Assembly: GCA_018267575.1 (NCBI GenBank)
Contig: JAFDYF010000020.1
Coordinates: 62,001-126,000 of the forward strand
Origin: Bacteroidota bacterium
Lineage (GTDB): Bacteria; Bacteroidota; Bacteroidia; Chitinophagales; Chitinophagaceae
Length of the DNA stretch: 64,000 nucleotides
Direction: 5' to 3'
In this document: positions 24,234 to 32,251 of the stretch, piece after piece
Numbering within the stretch: position 1 is the first letter of the stretch
Layout: each line of letters begins with the position of its first letter
The notes under the pieces: model-generated
Databases searched by the model: none
What the model was told of the DNA's origin: nothing
What the model saw: only the letters and a program-made list of their open reading frames with translations
Translations under genes and position numbers: made by a program

Positions 24234-26954
24234 TTAATAAGTGAAAGTGAATCCTGCACCCCAACCCATGTCGCTATCTTCATGAGTAGAGATTGAAAGG
24301 TATTTATTGACTATATACCTTACCCCCAGCATATATTCTTTGTCGGTGTTTATCATCATGCTTGCTCTCAATCTTTTTGTAACGGGTATATCATCTCTGC
24401 TTAACTGAAAACGAAATTTTCCATCGCCGGCAATTCTTGCGTCTGCAACAAAAAGCATTGGTAAAGTATAAGCAATACCTGCTACAACTGTTTTGCGATT
24501 GTCTTTGTTGCTGGTTTGCCCAAACCAATTTTTTGCTTCGCTGCCGAAAATATTTTTTGGACCTCCTTCCATTTTATAGTGATAATCAAAACCTACATAC
24601 GGGTACAGCCATTGCATTCTGCCTAAATACCTGCCAACCATTGTTTCACTTTCGTAGCCGTGCATATCGTGATAACCTAAATGCCACATGGTACTTGCTT
24701 TCCATCTTGTATTTGCAAACATTGCCATGCCATCGCTGCCGTTACTTTCTATGCCAACCTTTGCCATGAAATGAAACATTCTATCATCTGCAAACAATTT
24801 TCGTTGTGCCAACCTGGGATTGGGTATTTCAGGATTGGCTGGTTGATTTTCATAAGTAAATACTCTGCCCATGCCGCTCATCATGTGGTATAGAATGTGG
24901 CAATGAAAAAACCAATCGCCATAAACATTTGCGGCAAACTCAATGGTATCTCTTTCCATCGGCATAATGTCTATTATGTTTTTCATGGGTGCATAATCGC
25001 CTTGCCCGTTTAGCAATCTAAAGTCGTGTCCGTGCAAGTGCATGGGATGCCTCATCATTGAATTGTTGTACAAAACAATCCTTATGTTTTCGCCTTTCTT
25101 AATTAAAATTTTATCTGTTTCAGAAACTACTTTGTTATCTAAACTCCACACATAACGGTTCATGTTTCCTGTTAAATTAAATTTCAATTCTTTTACTGAT
25201 GCTTGCGGTAGCGTTGTTTTTTCTGTCGCTTTAAGCATTGTGTAATTCAATGTTACAAGGTCGAGTGTTTCAGCTTCCATGTTCATGCCCTGCATACTGT
25301 TATTGTTTGGCATTTGCATAGAGCTTGTATCTTTTCTTTTCTTTTTCACTTCTTCGCCTGTTACTTCGGGATACATTACTGTGTTCATGTCCATTATCTG
25401 ATTGCTCATTTGCATATCGCCCATTGAGGCAGGGTCTAAGTTGCCCCTCATGTCTATCATCTGGTTCATCATCTTCATACCTGCAAAATATTTTAGCTTG
25501 GGCAATTTTTGGACTGGTATTTTCATACCACTGCCTAACCAAAGCGATGCAGATTTTGTACGGTCTTCGGGTGTTACTAAAAATTCGTAACTCATATTTT
25601 CGGGAATGGTTACAATTACATCGTAAGTTTCGGAAACTGCAATAATTAATCTGTCCACTTCAACAGGTTCTACATCGTTGCCATCCGTTGCCACAACTGT
25701 AATTTTTCCGCCTGAATATGTGAGCCAAAAATAAGAGGATGCCCCACCGTTTGCAATACGCAACCTTACTTTATCGCCTGCTTTAAATTGTGTTTGTTCA
25801 AATTGATTTTTTCCATTTACTAAAAACTTATCGTAATAGACATCACTAACATCCATTGCATTCATCCGCTTCCATTCGTTGGTAAGTTTTGTTTTTAGAT
25901 GCCCGCCTTTTATTGCTTCGGCATAGCTTTGTGTTGTCCCTTTTTTTATAGCAAACCAATCTGTGGCATTGTGCAAACTGCGGTGGATTTCTTCGGGCTT
26001 CATATCTGCCCATTCGCTTAAAATTATTGGCAGCGTTGGTATGTCTAACTCTTCTCTTTTGTTCATTATAAACATTCCATACATACCAATCTGCTCCTGC
26101 AAACCTGTGTGGCTATGATACCAATGTGTGCCATGCTGAATGATGGGAAATTTATACAAATGCGTTGTGTGTGGTTTGATGGGCATTTGTGTAAGATTAG
26201 GCACACCATCGTATTGATTGTGTAAAAACAATCCGTGCCAATGCAAAGATGTTTCTCCGTTTAGTTCATTGTGTACATAAATTTCTGCCGTGTCGCCCTC
26301 TGTAAAAGTGAGTGTAGGCATCGGAATTTGCCCGTTAACTGCAATGGCTCTTTTTGTTTTGCCCGAAAAATTTACTATTGTATCTGTAATGTACAAATCG
26401 TAACGGACAGTTCTTGGCGGCGTATTGTTTACGATTGTTTTTATTGTTTGTGGTTTTACCTTCGGCATTTCCATATTGTCCATGTCGTTCATCTTTTGCG
26501 ATGTATCTTTCATAGACATTTGCATTGTACTGTCTTTTTTAACTGGTGGTTGTGCAGTAGCTTTTGATTTTTCTTTAATCAATTTCATTCCACACTTGGG
26601 GCAGTTGCCTTGTTTGGTACTGTGGATTTCGGGGTGCATAGGGCAAGTATAAGTTACCTGCTCCTGCATATCCATTGCCTTTGGTTTTGTAGTGTCTGCT
26701 TTTGGCTTTTCTACTTCCTGCTTTTTTACTTCGGGCTGCTTTGCTACCGCTTTAGTTTTTTCCTTAATCAGTTTCATGCCGCACTTTGGGCAGTTGCCTG
26801 GCTTGGTGCTGTGGATTTCGGGGTGCATTGGGCAAGTATATGTTACTGGCTGCTGCTTTATTTCTTTTTTATCCATGTCCATACCTTTCATGTCCTGTGC
26901 TTGTACAAATGAACAAGTTGTAAGGATGAAGATTATTATTGCTATTTTTTTCAT
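24234..26954 (-). CDS. Multicopper oxidase with two heavy-metal-binding domains and a C-terminal CopB-like barrel
   Basis: Periplasmic copper-resistance oxidase (CopA/PcoA type), 906 aa, unusually long. Signal peptide 1-20; two copies of a heavy-metal-binding domain at about 38-66 and 101-129, each with YTCPMHPEIHST and CPKCGMKLI; Met/His-rich linkers; three cupredoxin domains with copper motifs HWHG (238-241), HWYHSH (277-282), HPMHLHGH (about 631-638) and HCHILYHM (about 683-690). Residues about 725-906 do not belong to the oxidase: aromatic alternating strands ending AGFTFTY look like the outer-membrane barrel of CopB. The fused barrel would tether the oxidase to the outer membrane. It lies downstream of the haem-binding and DUF3347 genes. 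Confidence 0.88.
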   Translation of the reverse strand: MKKIAIIIFILTTCSFVQAQDMKGMDMDKKEIKQQPVTYTCPMHPEIHSTKPGNCPKCGMKLIKEKTKAVAKQPEVKKQEVEKPKADTTKPKAMDMQEQVTYTCPMHPEIHSTKQGNCPKCGMKLIKEKSKATAQPPVKKDSTMQMSMKDTSQKMNDMDNMEMPKVKPQTIKTIVNNTPPRTVRYDLYITDTIVNFSGKTKRAIAVNGQIPMPTLTFTEGDTAEIYVHNELNGETSLHWHGLFLHNQYDGVPNLTQMPIKPHTTHLYKFPIIQHGTHWYHSHTGLQEQIGMYGMFIMNKREELDIPTLPIILSEWADMKPEEIHRSLHNATDWFAIKKGTTQSYAEAIKGGHLKTKLTNEWKRMNAMDVSDVYYDKFLVNGKNQFEQTQFKAGDKVRLRIANGGASSYFWLTYSGGKITVVATDGNDVEPVEVDRLIIAVSETYDVIVTIPENMSYEFLVTPEDRTKSASLWLGSGMKIPVQKLPKLKYFAGMKMMNQMIDMRGNLDPASMGDMQMSNQIMDMNTVMYPEVTGEEVKKKRKDTSSMQMPNNNSMQGMNMEAETLDLVTLNYTMLKATEKTTLPQASVKELKFNLTGNMNRYVWSLDNKVVSETDKILIKKGENIRIVLYNNSMMRHPMHLHGHDFRLLNGQGDYAPMKNIIDIMPMERDTIEFAANVYGDWFFHCHILYHMMSGMGRVFTYENQPANPEIPNPRLAQRKLFADDRMFHFMAKVGIESNGSDGMAMFANTRWKASTMWHLGYHDMHGYESETMVGRYLGRMQWLYPYVGFDYHYKMEGGPKNIFGSEAKNWFGQTSNKDNRKTVVAGIAYTLPMLFVADARIAGDGKFRFQLSRDDIPVTKRLRASMMINTDKEYMLGVRYIVNKYLSISTHEDSDMGWGAGFTFTY
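26568..26852 (-). repeat. Direct repeat encoding the two heavy-metal-binding domains
   Basis: Two copies of about 96 bases (26568-26663 and 26757-26852) inside the multicopper oxidase gene, encoding nearly identical YTCPMHPEIHSTK-(P/Q)-GNCPKCGMKLIKEK units separated by a Lys/Pro-rich linker. The copies differ mainly at third positions, so the duplication is not very recent. Confidence 0.85.
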
Positions 26955-27048
26955 TCCTGAATATTTTTATTTGCAGCAATCTTTTTTTACGAATAAAGAT
27001 TGCTTTAAAAATGCTGATTAATATTTGCTTTATTCTTTACATGGCTTT

Positions 27049-27513
27049 TTAATTAGCTGTTGAAAGGCTGTCGGCTGTTTTATTGAACCAATTTATAATA
27101 AAGGCTTTTTCTTCTTTAGATAAATTTTCTTTTGTGTGCATTGCTTTATAAGATGATAAAGGCATTTCATTGCCTTTAATTTGGTTTGTAATGCCTTTTA
27201 ATTTGCTTATTTGCCTTCGGGTGCTGTAAATGCCAAACTCACTAAAGTTTAATTTTTCTTTGCCATTGTCAATATGCCTTTTCATCATCCACGCCATTGG
27301 CTGAATGTTTGAATACCACGGATAATTTGTGTTGTTGCTGTGGCAATCGTAACAGGCATTTTGTAAAATGTTTTGTACATTACTTGGCACTACATAAACC
27401 TTAGTAAAATCGGCTGGCATTACCTGCCCACTTTTGTTGTGGGCAGGTTGTATAAATTGAATGCCAATAAATGCTGCACCAACAGCCAACGCTATTTTTT
27501 TGACTGGTTTCAT
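27049..27513 (-). CDS. Haem-binding domain protein (Haem_bd family)
   Basis: Exported 154-residue protein with an N-terminal hydrophobic segment and one c-type haem site ACYDCHSN (C54, C57, H58) followed by the family motif NTNYPWYSNIQP and a second conserved part ending in FIINWFN. Common in Bacteroidota metal/copper loci; proposed electron-transfer or haem carrier. It starts 2 bases after the stop of the DUF3347 gene and lies 94 bases before the multicopper oxidase, so the three likely form one operon. Confidence 0.85.
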   Translation of the reverse strand: MKPVKKIALAVGAAFIGIQFIQPAHNKSGQVMPADFTKVYVVPSNVQNILQNACYDCHSNNTNYPWYSNIQPMAWMMKRHIDNGKEKLNFSEFGIYSTRRQISKLKGITNQIKGNEMPLSSYKAMHTKENLSKEEKAFIINWFNKTADSLSTAN

Positions 27514-27515
27514 GC

Positions 27516-28114
27516 TTACTGTATTGTTTCTTTTACAGAGCCGCAGGTAGGCATAGCTTTACCAAAATATGGGTTTTTAATTTCCTTCATTTCACTAATC
27601 CATACTGCACCTTTACCATCGTTCGCCATTGGACAAAAATCTTTGTAGAGGGTTTGTCCACCATTGCCAAAAGTTTTTACAAGGTCTGCAATGTCTTTAC
27701 TAAGCATTACAAAGTGTTCTCTCTGATGGGCTAATTTATCGGCGTTTGCTCCAATATGTTCCGCATTTTCTTTAAGGTCGTCTGCAATGTCCATGTAGCT
27801 TTTCATTTTATCTGCTGGTATGCTTTTCATATCAACAGTTGCTAATGTTGCTACGATTGCATTACCTGCTGTTGCTGCTTCTTTTCCATTGTCTTTTGTA
27901 AGGGCATTTTTTAATTGCAGGTATGAGGCAAGTATTTCTTTTACAGGAAATGTTGCTGCGGTTGGTGTAACGGTTGTATCAGCAGCTTTTTTACTGCACT
28001 TGTTGCTGGTGTGTTGTTCTTTACTTGTGTTTGTTTTGTATCAGTTGCATTGTTGTTATTGCAAGATGTTAAACTGGCTGCTGCTAATGCAAAGCCTAAA
28101 ATTATGTGTGTCAT
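27516..28114 (-). pseudogene. DUF3347 domain lipoprotein gene, frameshifted
   Basis: An exported lipoprotein of the copper module. The start at 28114 gives a signal with lipobox SLTSC, then SAVKK; the rest of the protein (AADTTVTPTAATFPVKE onward to the DUF3347 motifs QREHFVMLS, LYKDFCPMA, NPYFGKAMPTCG) is in another frame. The break is at a run of six A on the minus strand (plus 27987-27992); a seventh A would restore one frame of about 199 codons. In the present frame translation stops after about 58 codons. The intact 3' part has an internal ATG at 27830. Either a sequencing slip, a real loss, or a slippage switch. Confidence 0.85.
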
Positions 28115-28136
28115 TTTTGATAATATTTAATGTTTA

Positions 28137-28167
28137 ATAAAAAGTAAAAGGCACGACAAAGCCGTGC
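28137..28167 (-). terminator. Rho-independent terminator after the His-rich protein gene
   Basis: On the minus strand GCACG (28167-28163) pairs with CGTGC (28155-28151) around a 7-base loop and is followed by CTTTTACTTTTT. It lies between the HYC_CC_PP gene and the DUF3347 start. Confidence 0.55.
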
Positions 28168-28187
28168 ATAAATTTTTATACATTAAA

Positions 28188-28637
28188 TCATATCTGAAAG
28201 CTCTGGATTGCTATGCGTATGTCGGGGATTGGGGGATGATGCCCACGAACATAGTATTTGTTAGAAGTGCTAACCTGTGAAGGATAGGAAATATTTATAG
28301 TGTAGTAAGCAGGTATAAAAGCCGGGGCAAATGCTGAGCTTATTAGTTTGGCAAATTGCGGAACGGCTTTATCTGTTTGAAAGATTTTTAAAACTTTGTC
28401 GTTGCAGCAATCGTCTTTTTTTTCGCTGTCGTTAGGCTTATGCTCTGTTGTTTCGTGGTGATGCTTTTTGCCGTCTTTATGTGTGTGAACTGCAACGGCT
28501 ATTTCTTCTTCTTCGTGATGGTGAGAATTAAAGCCCATGTCCACGCCAACAGCACAAGCAAAACCGGTAAACATATTCAGGCTGAATATGAGTAGAAGAA
28601 AAGCTGCTTTAAATTGTATGTGCTGTTTTTGTTTCAC
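28188..28637 (-). CDS. HYC_CC_PP family His-rich exported protein
   Basis: A 149-residue exported protein of a Bacteroidota family named after its motifs. Seen: signal/hydrophobic segment 11-29, a His/Glu cluster NSHHHEEEE, a second His-rich stretch KDGKKHHHETTEH, a CC pair (KDDCCNDK) and the conserved end RGHHPPIPDIRIAIQSF. The histidines and cysteines suggest binding of copper, zinc or similar; no direct evidence. Located with the copper module and closed by its own terminator. Confidence 0.8.
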   Translation of the reverse strand: MKQKQHIQFKAAFLLLIFSLNMFTGFACAVGVDMGFNSHHHEEEEIAVAVHTHKDGKKHHHETTEHKPNDSEKKDDCCNDKVLKIFQTDKAVPQFAKLISSAFAPAFIPAYYTINISYPSQVSTSNKYYVRGHHPPIPDIRIAIQSFQI

Positions 28638-28663
28638 CTGTGCAAACTTACGATAAATATTTT

Positions 28664-28765
28664 TTAAGGGTTTGTTAAGAGGTGATCTCTATCTACAAAA
28701 GTTTTAATAAGCCAGGGGCAGGCTATGCGGTCTATTTTTGGGCGTTCTCTTGTAATCCATTTCAT
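28664..28765 (-). pseudogene. chrB: Truncated chrB (chromate resistance protein) remnant
   Basis: MKWITRERPKIDRIACPWLI (starting at 28765) is the highly conserved N-terminus of the ChrB chromate-resistance domain, but the frame ends after 33 codons at DHLLTNP and none of the remaining about 120 family residues follows. The upstream open frame to 28846 is not part of the family. A deletion that joined it to the neighbouring metal gene region is the simplest explanation. Confidence 0.7.
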
Positions 28766-28966
28766 CTGTTGAAATTTTACATATTTGCTCGTGACCAAGG
28801 CGTGCATATGGACCATAAAAATAACAGTTACTGCTTTATAAGTCAAAACAGTTTGTAATTTGAAGTTATTGTAGTTTTTATTAAAAATTTGACCGATGGA
28901 TACAAATAGGGATAGCTTCTATAAGCAGGGTGAAAATTACATTTTATGTTTGTCAGGACATTAATT

Positions 28967-29971
28967 CTATTTCATCAACCGGTTTCTTCGGGTATTATAA
29001 TCCAATAAGTATCCTCTCTTATTTTGTTCACTTAAAAATGACCGGTTCACCAATGTCTCAACCTTTTCCTGCTTAAGCACAAAAGGTTCAAATAGTTTTT
29101 CAAAACGATCTTCCTGCACACCAATACGCCGGGCAAATTCTTCAAAATCCTCTTTTCCCCTATGATGGGTTTTCTTAAAGCTTTCTGAAGCAAAGTCATC
29201 GGTAAACAAACCTTTATCCAATGCAAAATCCGTATCATCTACATGTAACCTTGTATTTACCAAATCATACGCCGGGCTTAGGAAATAATCACCGGTTGCA
29301 CTCTCCAGTAATGAGAAATTTTTTAAATGGGCATCACCATTTGAAAAGAGATAATTGAAAACCACCAACGCAAAATACTTTTCAATTTCCACCCGCCATG
29401 CCGGTACAAATTGCCGGATAAGAGCAGCAGCTTCCTCATACGAATAAGTATATTTAAAATCGGCACCGGCATTATCTTTTGTTCTGCCGGCAAGTGTGGC
29501 AAAATCCTCTTTCCCCCATTTCAATCCATCTTTTTTTACATCAAAACGTCTGGTGATATAAGCAGGGGAGCCGTCCTTGAAAAATATCATTCCATTTTCT
29601 GCTGTATTTATCCCAAATACCTGTGCTGCTATCTGCATGGTTACATGTTCGTTTGCCGGAACCTGGTCTACCTTTTTGAGATCTCTTGGAACCGGTTTTA
29701 ATATGTATGTACCCTGTTCCCCTTCTTCGGTAAGCCGCAATTTATTTTTGCTTAATAGTAAGGACATTTTTTCCTGTACGCCGGATATGGATATACGCTT
29801 ACGGTTTTCCATAAACTTTTCAGCATCTTGTTCGTTCACCTGCGGCGCATCATAAGGAAGTACGTGACTTACCTGTTTATTGTCAAACATTCTTCGGAGG
29901 AATGCAGGGCTGTATGTTGAAAAACCTTCTGCGAGGCTTCCTGGACAATATTTCATTTCTGGAACGCTCAT
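28967..29971 (-). CDS. hipT: HipT-type serine/threonine kinase toxin
   Basis: Kinase toxin of a tripartite HipBST system; such kinases phosphorylate aminoacyl-tRNA synthetases (HipT of E. coli O127 targets TrpS). The 334 residues match the C-terminal kinase part of HipA and lack its N-subdomain 1. Seen: SIS autophosphorylation motif at 61-63 (RISISGVQEK), ATP-binding lysine in YILKP (about 92), catalytic NGDAHLKN (211-218) and DLVNT (236-240, metal-binding). It overlaps hipS by 4 bases (ATGA). All catalytic residues are present, so it should be active. Confidence 0.9.
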   Translation of the reverse strand: MSVPEMKYCPGSLAEGFSTYSPAFLRRMFDNKQVSHVLPYDAPQVNEQDAEKFMENRKRISISGVQEKMSLLLSKNKLRLTEEGEQGTYILKPVPRDLKKVDQVPANEHVTMQIAAQVFGINTAENGMIFFKDGSPAYITRRFDVKKDGLKWGKEDFATLAGRTKDNAGADFKYTYSYEEAAALIRQFVPAWRVEIEKYFALVVFNYLFSNGDAHLKNFSLLESATGDYFLSPAYDLVNTRLHVDDTDFALDKGLFTDDFASESFKKTHHRGKEDFEEFARRIGVQEDRFEKLFEPFVLKQEKVETLVNRSFLSEQNKRGYLLDYNTRRNRLMK

Positions 29972-30297
29972 TTTTGTTCGATGGGTTTAACTGTTATGGC
30001 ACCAATGGTATCGTATTGGGCGGTGGCTGCAAGCAAACCAAAATTATCCTGTTCATCTATCTTTAGCAGGCGGCTTTGTAATTGCCTGTTTACACCTTCT
30101 GAAAGCATATTAAAAAAGAACGGGAACAAAACTGCATCTGTATATTCTTGTTGCGATTTGGGAAGGGTAAGGCTTATGGCAGGTTTGTTTATGTCTGTGT
30201 AATAAGCATCATCATACCTGAATACATATTCAGACCGGTTTTTTTCCGTAAGTATGCCTGCATATTCTTTGTTCCTATAAATGGCCAGCTTTCTCAT
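29968..30297 (-). CDS. hipS: HipS: stand-alone HipA N-terminal subdomain, likely antitoxin
   Basis: A 109-residue protein equal to the HipA N-subdomain 1 (couple_hipA): YRNKEYAGILTEK, YDDAYY, AISLTLP, FFFNMLSEG and LLKIDEQDNFGLLAA. In HipBST systems this separate piece is the actual antitoxin of HipT. Overlaps hipB and hipT by 4 bases on either side, giving strict translational coupling. Confidence 0.9.
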   Translation of the reverse strand: MRKLAIYRNKEYAGILTEKNRSEYVFRYDDAYYTDINKPAISLTLPKSQQEYTDAVLFPFFFNMLSEGVNRQLQSRLLKIDEQDNFGLLAATAQYDTIGAITVKPIEQK

Positions 30298-30518
30298 GAA
30301 ACAGTTTTAGTAAGTACTTTTTTCACTTCCAATTTTACTTCCAGGCCCAATACATCTGTTATCTTTTCAAGAATATCTATTGTAGGATTAGCCTGTCCTC
30401 TTTCGATTTTATACAAAGTATTGGTGGCAACTTTTGCCAGTTGGGCAAGGTTGGGCTGTGTTATCTTTAAGGCCTTTCGCCTTAGCTTTATACTATTCCC
30501 TATTTCCTGTATTAGCAT
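30294..30518 (-). CDS. hipB: HipB: XRE-family DNA-binding component of HipBST
   Basis: A 74-residue Cro/CI helix-turn-helix protein (IKLRRKALKITQPNLAQLAKV, TLYKIERGQANPTIDILEKI) with a short C-terminal beta strand (LEVKLEVKKV). It is the first gene of the hipB-hipS-hipT operon and should autoregulate it by binding the inverted repeat just upstream. Confidence 0.9.
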   Translation of the reverse strand: MLIQEIGNSIKLRRKALKITQPNLAQLAKVATNTLYKIERGQANPTIDILEKITDVLGLEVKLEVKKVLTKTVS

Positions 30519-30558
30519 TATAGTGTGATTTTGGATGTAATATTACGAAAAAATTGAC

Positions 30559-30604
30559 AAAAAATATCATAAATCACATCATAATATGATTTATGATATT
30601 TTTT
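30559..30604. promoter_or_regulatory. Perfect 18-bp inverted repeat, likely HipB operator
   Basis: AAAAAATATCATAAATCA (30559-30576) and its exact reverse complement (30587-30604) flank a 10-base spacer, about 40 bases upstream of the hipB start. AATCACA-type half-sites recur nearest the start codon (minus strand, near 30526), in the left arm (30572) and at 30632, giving a multi-site HipB operator. The remaining 250 bases to the next gene hold nothing I recognise. Confidence 0.75.
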
Positions 30605-30852
30605 GCAGCAAAATGACTCTATAAAGTAGTAAATCACATTATATTGGTAAAAATGAAAGGGGCGGAATACACTTTGCTAAAAGAAAATGAAATAATTTAT
30701 TGGACACTATCCATTCATTGTTAGCCTAAAACTAGCGGTTGTCCTACCCGGCTTACTTTCAATTTGAGATGGTTTGGAAATGTTTTTGCCATCAATATAT
30801 TAACGGCTTCTGATTAGCGATTAAGAGTTGTGAAAATGAAAAATTAAAAGTC

Positions 30853-31317
30853 ATGCTTAATTCAATCACATGGACCCAATATGTTACAGCAGTAATTTCT
30901 TTGCTGGTTTGCTATTATACTTTTATCGGCTTCCGGTTTTACCGGTGGGAAATTTTAAGCCTCATCGGTATTAAGAAAATTGAAGGAAGTGGCATCTCTA
31001 TTTCAACTGTCGCTGATTTTAAAAAATCGTATGAAACAGAAAATCACGAAAATTATCTCCCTAAACCTGCACTGGAAATTGATATCTCGCCGTTGATGCA
31101 GGCGTTTACCGATGAGGTGAAGGCATACCTGGAGGAGTCAGGCAGTAGTGTTACTGCCAACGAACTGTTGCAGTCAATCAATCTTATTATTTTAAAATAC
31201 CCGGTGTTAAAAGATGCCGAATACCAGCAGGAATTAGTACGATATATTTTTGATGAAGTAAATACCCGATACCCAAATCTAATCCGGCAAAGTGACATAA
31301 AACAATTGTTAAGCTGA
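30853..31317 (+). CDS. Conjugative-element membrane-anchored protein of unknown function
   Basis: A 154-residue protein with one N-terminal membrane helix (about 10-28: YVTAVISLLVCYYTFIGF) and a soluble helical remainder (ISPLMQAFTDEVKAYLEESG; ELLQSINLIILKYPVLKD). Proteins of this shape commonly stand right before the DUF4134 gene in Bacteroidota transfer operons; no biochemical role is known. Separated from traE by 101 bases holding a hairpin. Confidence 0.65.
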   Translation: MLNSITWTQYVTAVISLLVCYYTFIGFRFYRWEILSLIGIKKIEGSGISISTVADFKKSYETENHENYLPKPALEIDISPLMQAFTDEVKAYLEESGSSVTANELLQSINLIILKYPVLKDAEYQQELVRYIFDEVNTRYPNLIRQSDIKQLLS

Positions 31318-31330
31318 TCTAAAAAACTAA

Positions 31331-31391
31331 TGCTTCATTGCACAGTGCAGGAGAAACAAGTGCGTTTGATAGCGGCAATGGAGCATTTTTT
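31331..31391 (+). terminator. Hairpin with T-run before traE (terminator or attenuator)
   Basis: TGCTTCATTGC (31331-31341) pairs with GCAATGGAGCA (31375-31385) with one G-T wobble, followed by six T. The 33-base loop contains a further small hairpin TGCAC-A-GTGCA. Its place between two transfer genes on the same strand suggests partial termination or RNA-level control of traE. Confidence 0.55.
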
Positions 31392-31418
31392 ATTATTCAT
31401 TAAAATAAACTGTGTGTT

Positions 31419-31751
31419 ATGAAAAGTGTGACAGATAAAAAACAAATCAGAAAGCAACTGCTCAGCATTGCAGCAACAAGTTTACTGATGCTGATTGCTG
31501 TTTATGTAAAAGCGCAGGATGGTAATGCAGGCATTAATGAAGCCAACACTAAAGTGAGAAGTTATTTTGCATCAGGTACAAACCTGATGTATGCTGTAGG
31601 GGCAATTGTTGGCTTAATCGGCGCAGTTAAAGTATATCAAAAGTGGAACAGTGGTGATCATGATACCGGTAAAGTTGCTGCAGCATGGTTTGGCAGTTGC
31701 GTATTTCTTGTAATAGTAGCTACTGTTATCCGTTCATTCTTCGGCGTATAA
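31419..31751 (+). CDS. traE: Conjugative transposon protein TraE (DUF4134)
   Basis: A 110-residue inner-membrane protein of the transfer channel, analogous to VirB2/VirB3-sized subunits. Signal-like helix 14-32, then GINEANTKVRSYFASGTNLMYAVGAIVGLIGAVKVYQKW (first membrane segment) and a C-terminal helix ending in VIRSFFGV, the typical DUF4134 pattern. In CTnDOT elements it is followed directly by TraF; here TraF is 30.6 kb away. Confidence 0.87.
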   Translation: MKSVTDKKQIRKQLLSIAATSLLMLIAVYVKAQDGNAGINEANTKVRSYFASGTNLMYAVGAIVGLIGAVKVYQKWNSGDHDTGKVAAAWFGSCVFLVIVATVIRSFFGV

Positions 31752-31768
31752 AATCCAAAAATTACAGT

Positions 31769-32251
31769 ATGCAGGGAACACTTATAAATAACCTATATCA
31801 ATACATGAAGGTAAATAACCCTGATGTATTGCTGGAACTGGAGCAAACAGGTACTACCACTCAATACCTAAGCGAAAAAGTAAGCTCAGTTGATTCATTG
31901 ATCACTCAATTAAGCGGAGAGGGTAAACCACCATACAGCATTGAAGAAATGTGTATGAAAGAACTTACTCAAGATTTGAGACCATCCAGGTATAATTATA
32001 TTTTGAACGTTCTGGAACTGGAATTTGAAAACGAAAACAACAAGTTTTCTGATTCTGGCTTGTTGCTGTTTGAGATCTGCAATATGATAAAGCATTGCAA
32101 CCCTGTATTTGATGATTTGAAGTTTTCGGAAGAGAACGAGGATAACAGGTTTTTGAGGTATGCGATTACCGGTGTAATAAAAGAATACCTGGAAAGTGTG
32201 ACGAGTGAAATTGTGAGCAATGAGTTACAACAGCCAGCAGAAACTGAATGA
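31769..32251 (+). CDS. Hypothetical element-encoded protein preceding the methylase-helicase
   Basis: A 160-residue soluble acidic helical protein with no recognised motif. I chose the ATG at 31769; the upstream in-frame part overlaps traE. It begins 17 bases after traE and its 3' end overlaps the start of the methylase-helicase by 32 bases, so it is coupled to that gene. It could be a partner of the helicase. Confidence 0.6.
   Translation: MQGTLINNLYQYMKVNNPDVLLELEQTGTTTQYLSEKVSSVDSLITQLSGEGKPPYSIEEMCMKELTQDLRPSRYNYILNVLELEFENENNKFSDSGLLLFEICNMIKHCNPVFDDLKFSEENEDNRFLRYAITGVIKEYLESVTSEIVSNELQQPAETE

Noticed and set aside
24437..27021. Several plus-strand open frames of 62-110 codons within the copper oxidase
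   Set aside because: They are antisense shadows of a gene with intact catalytic motifs; no start sites or known domains.
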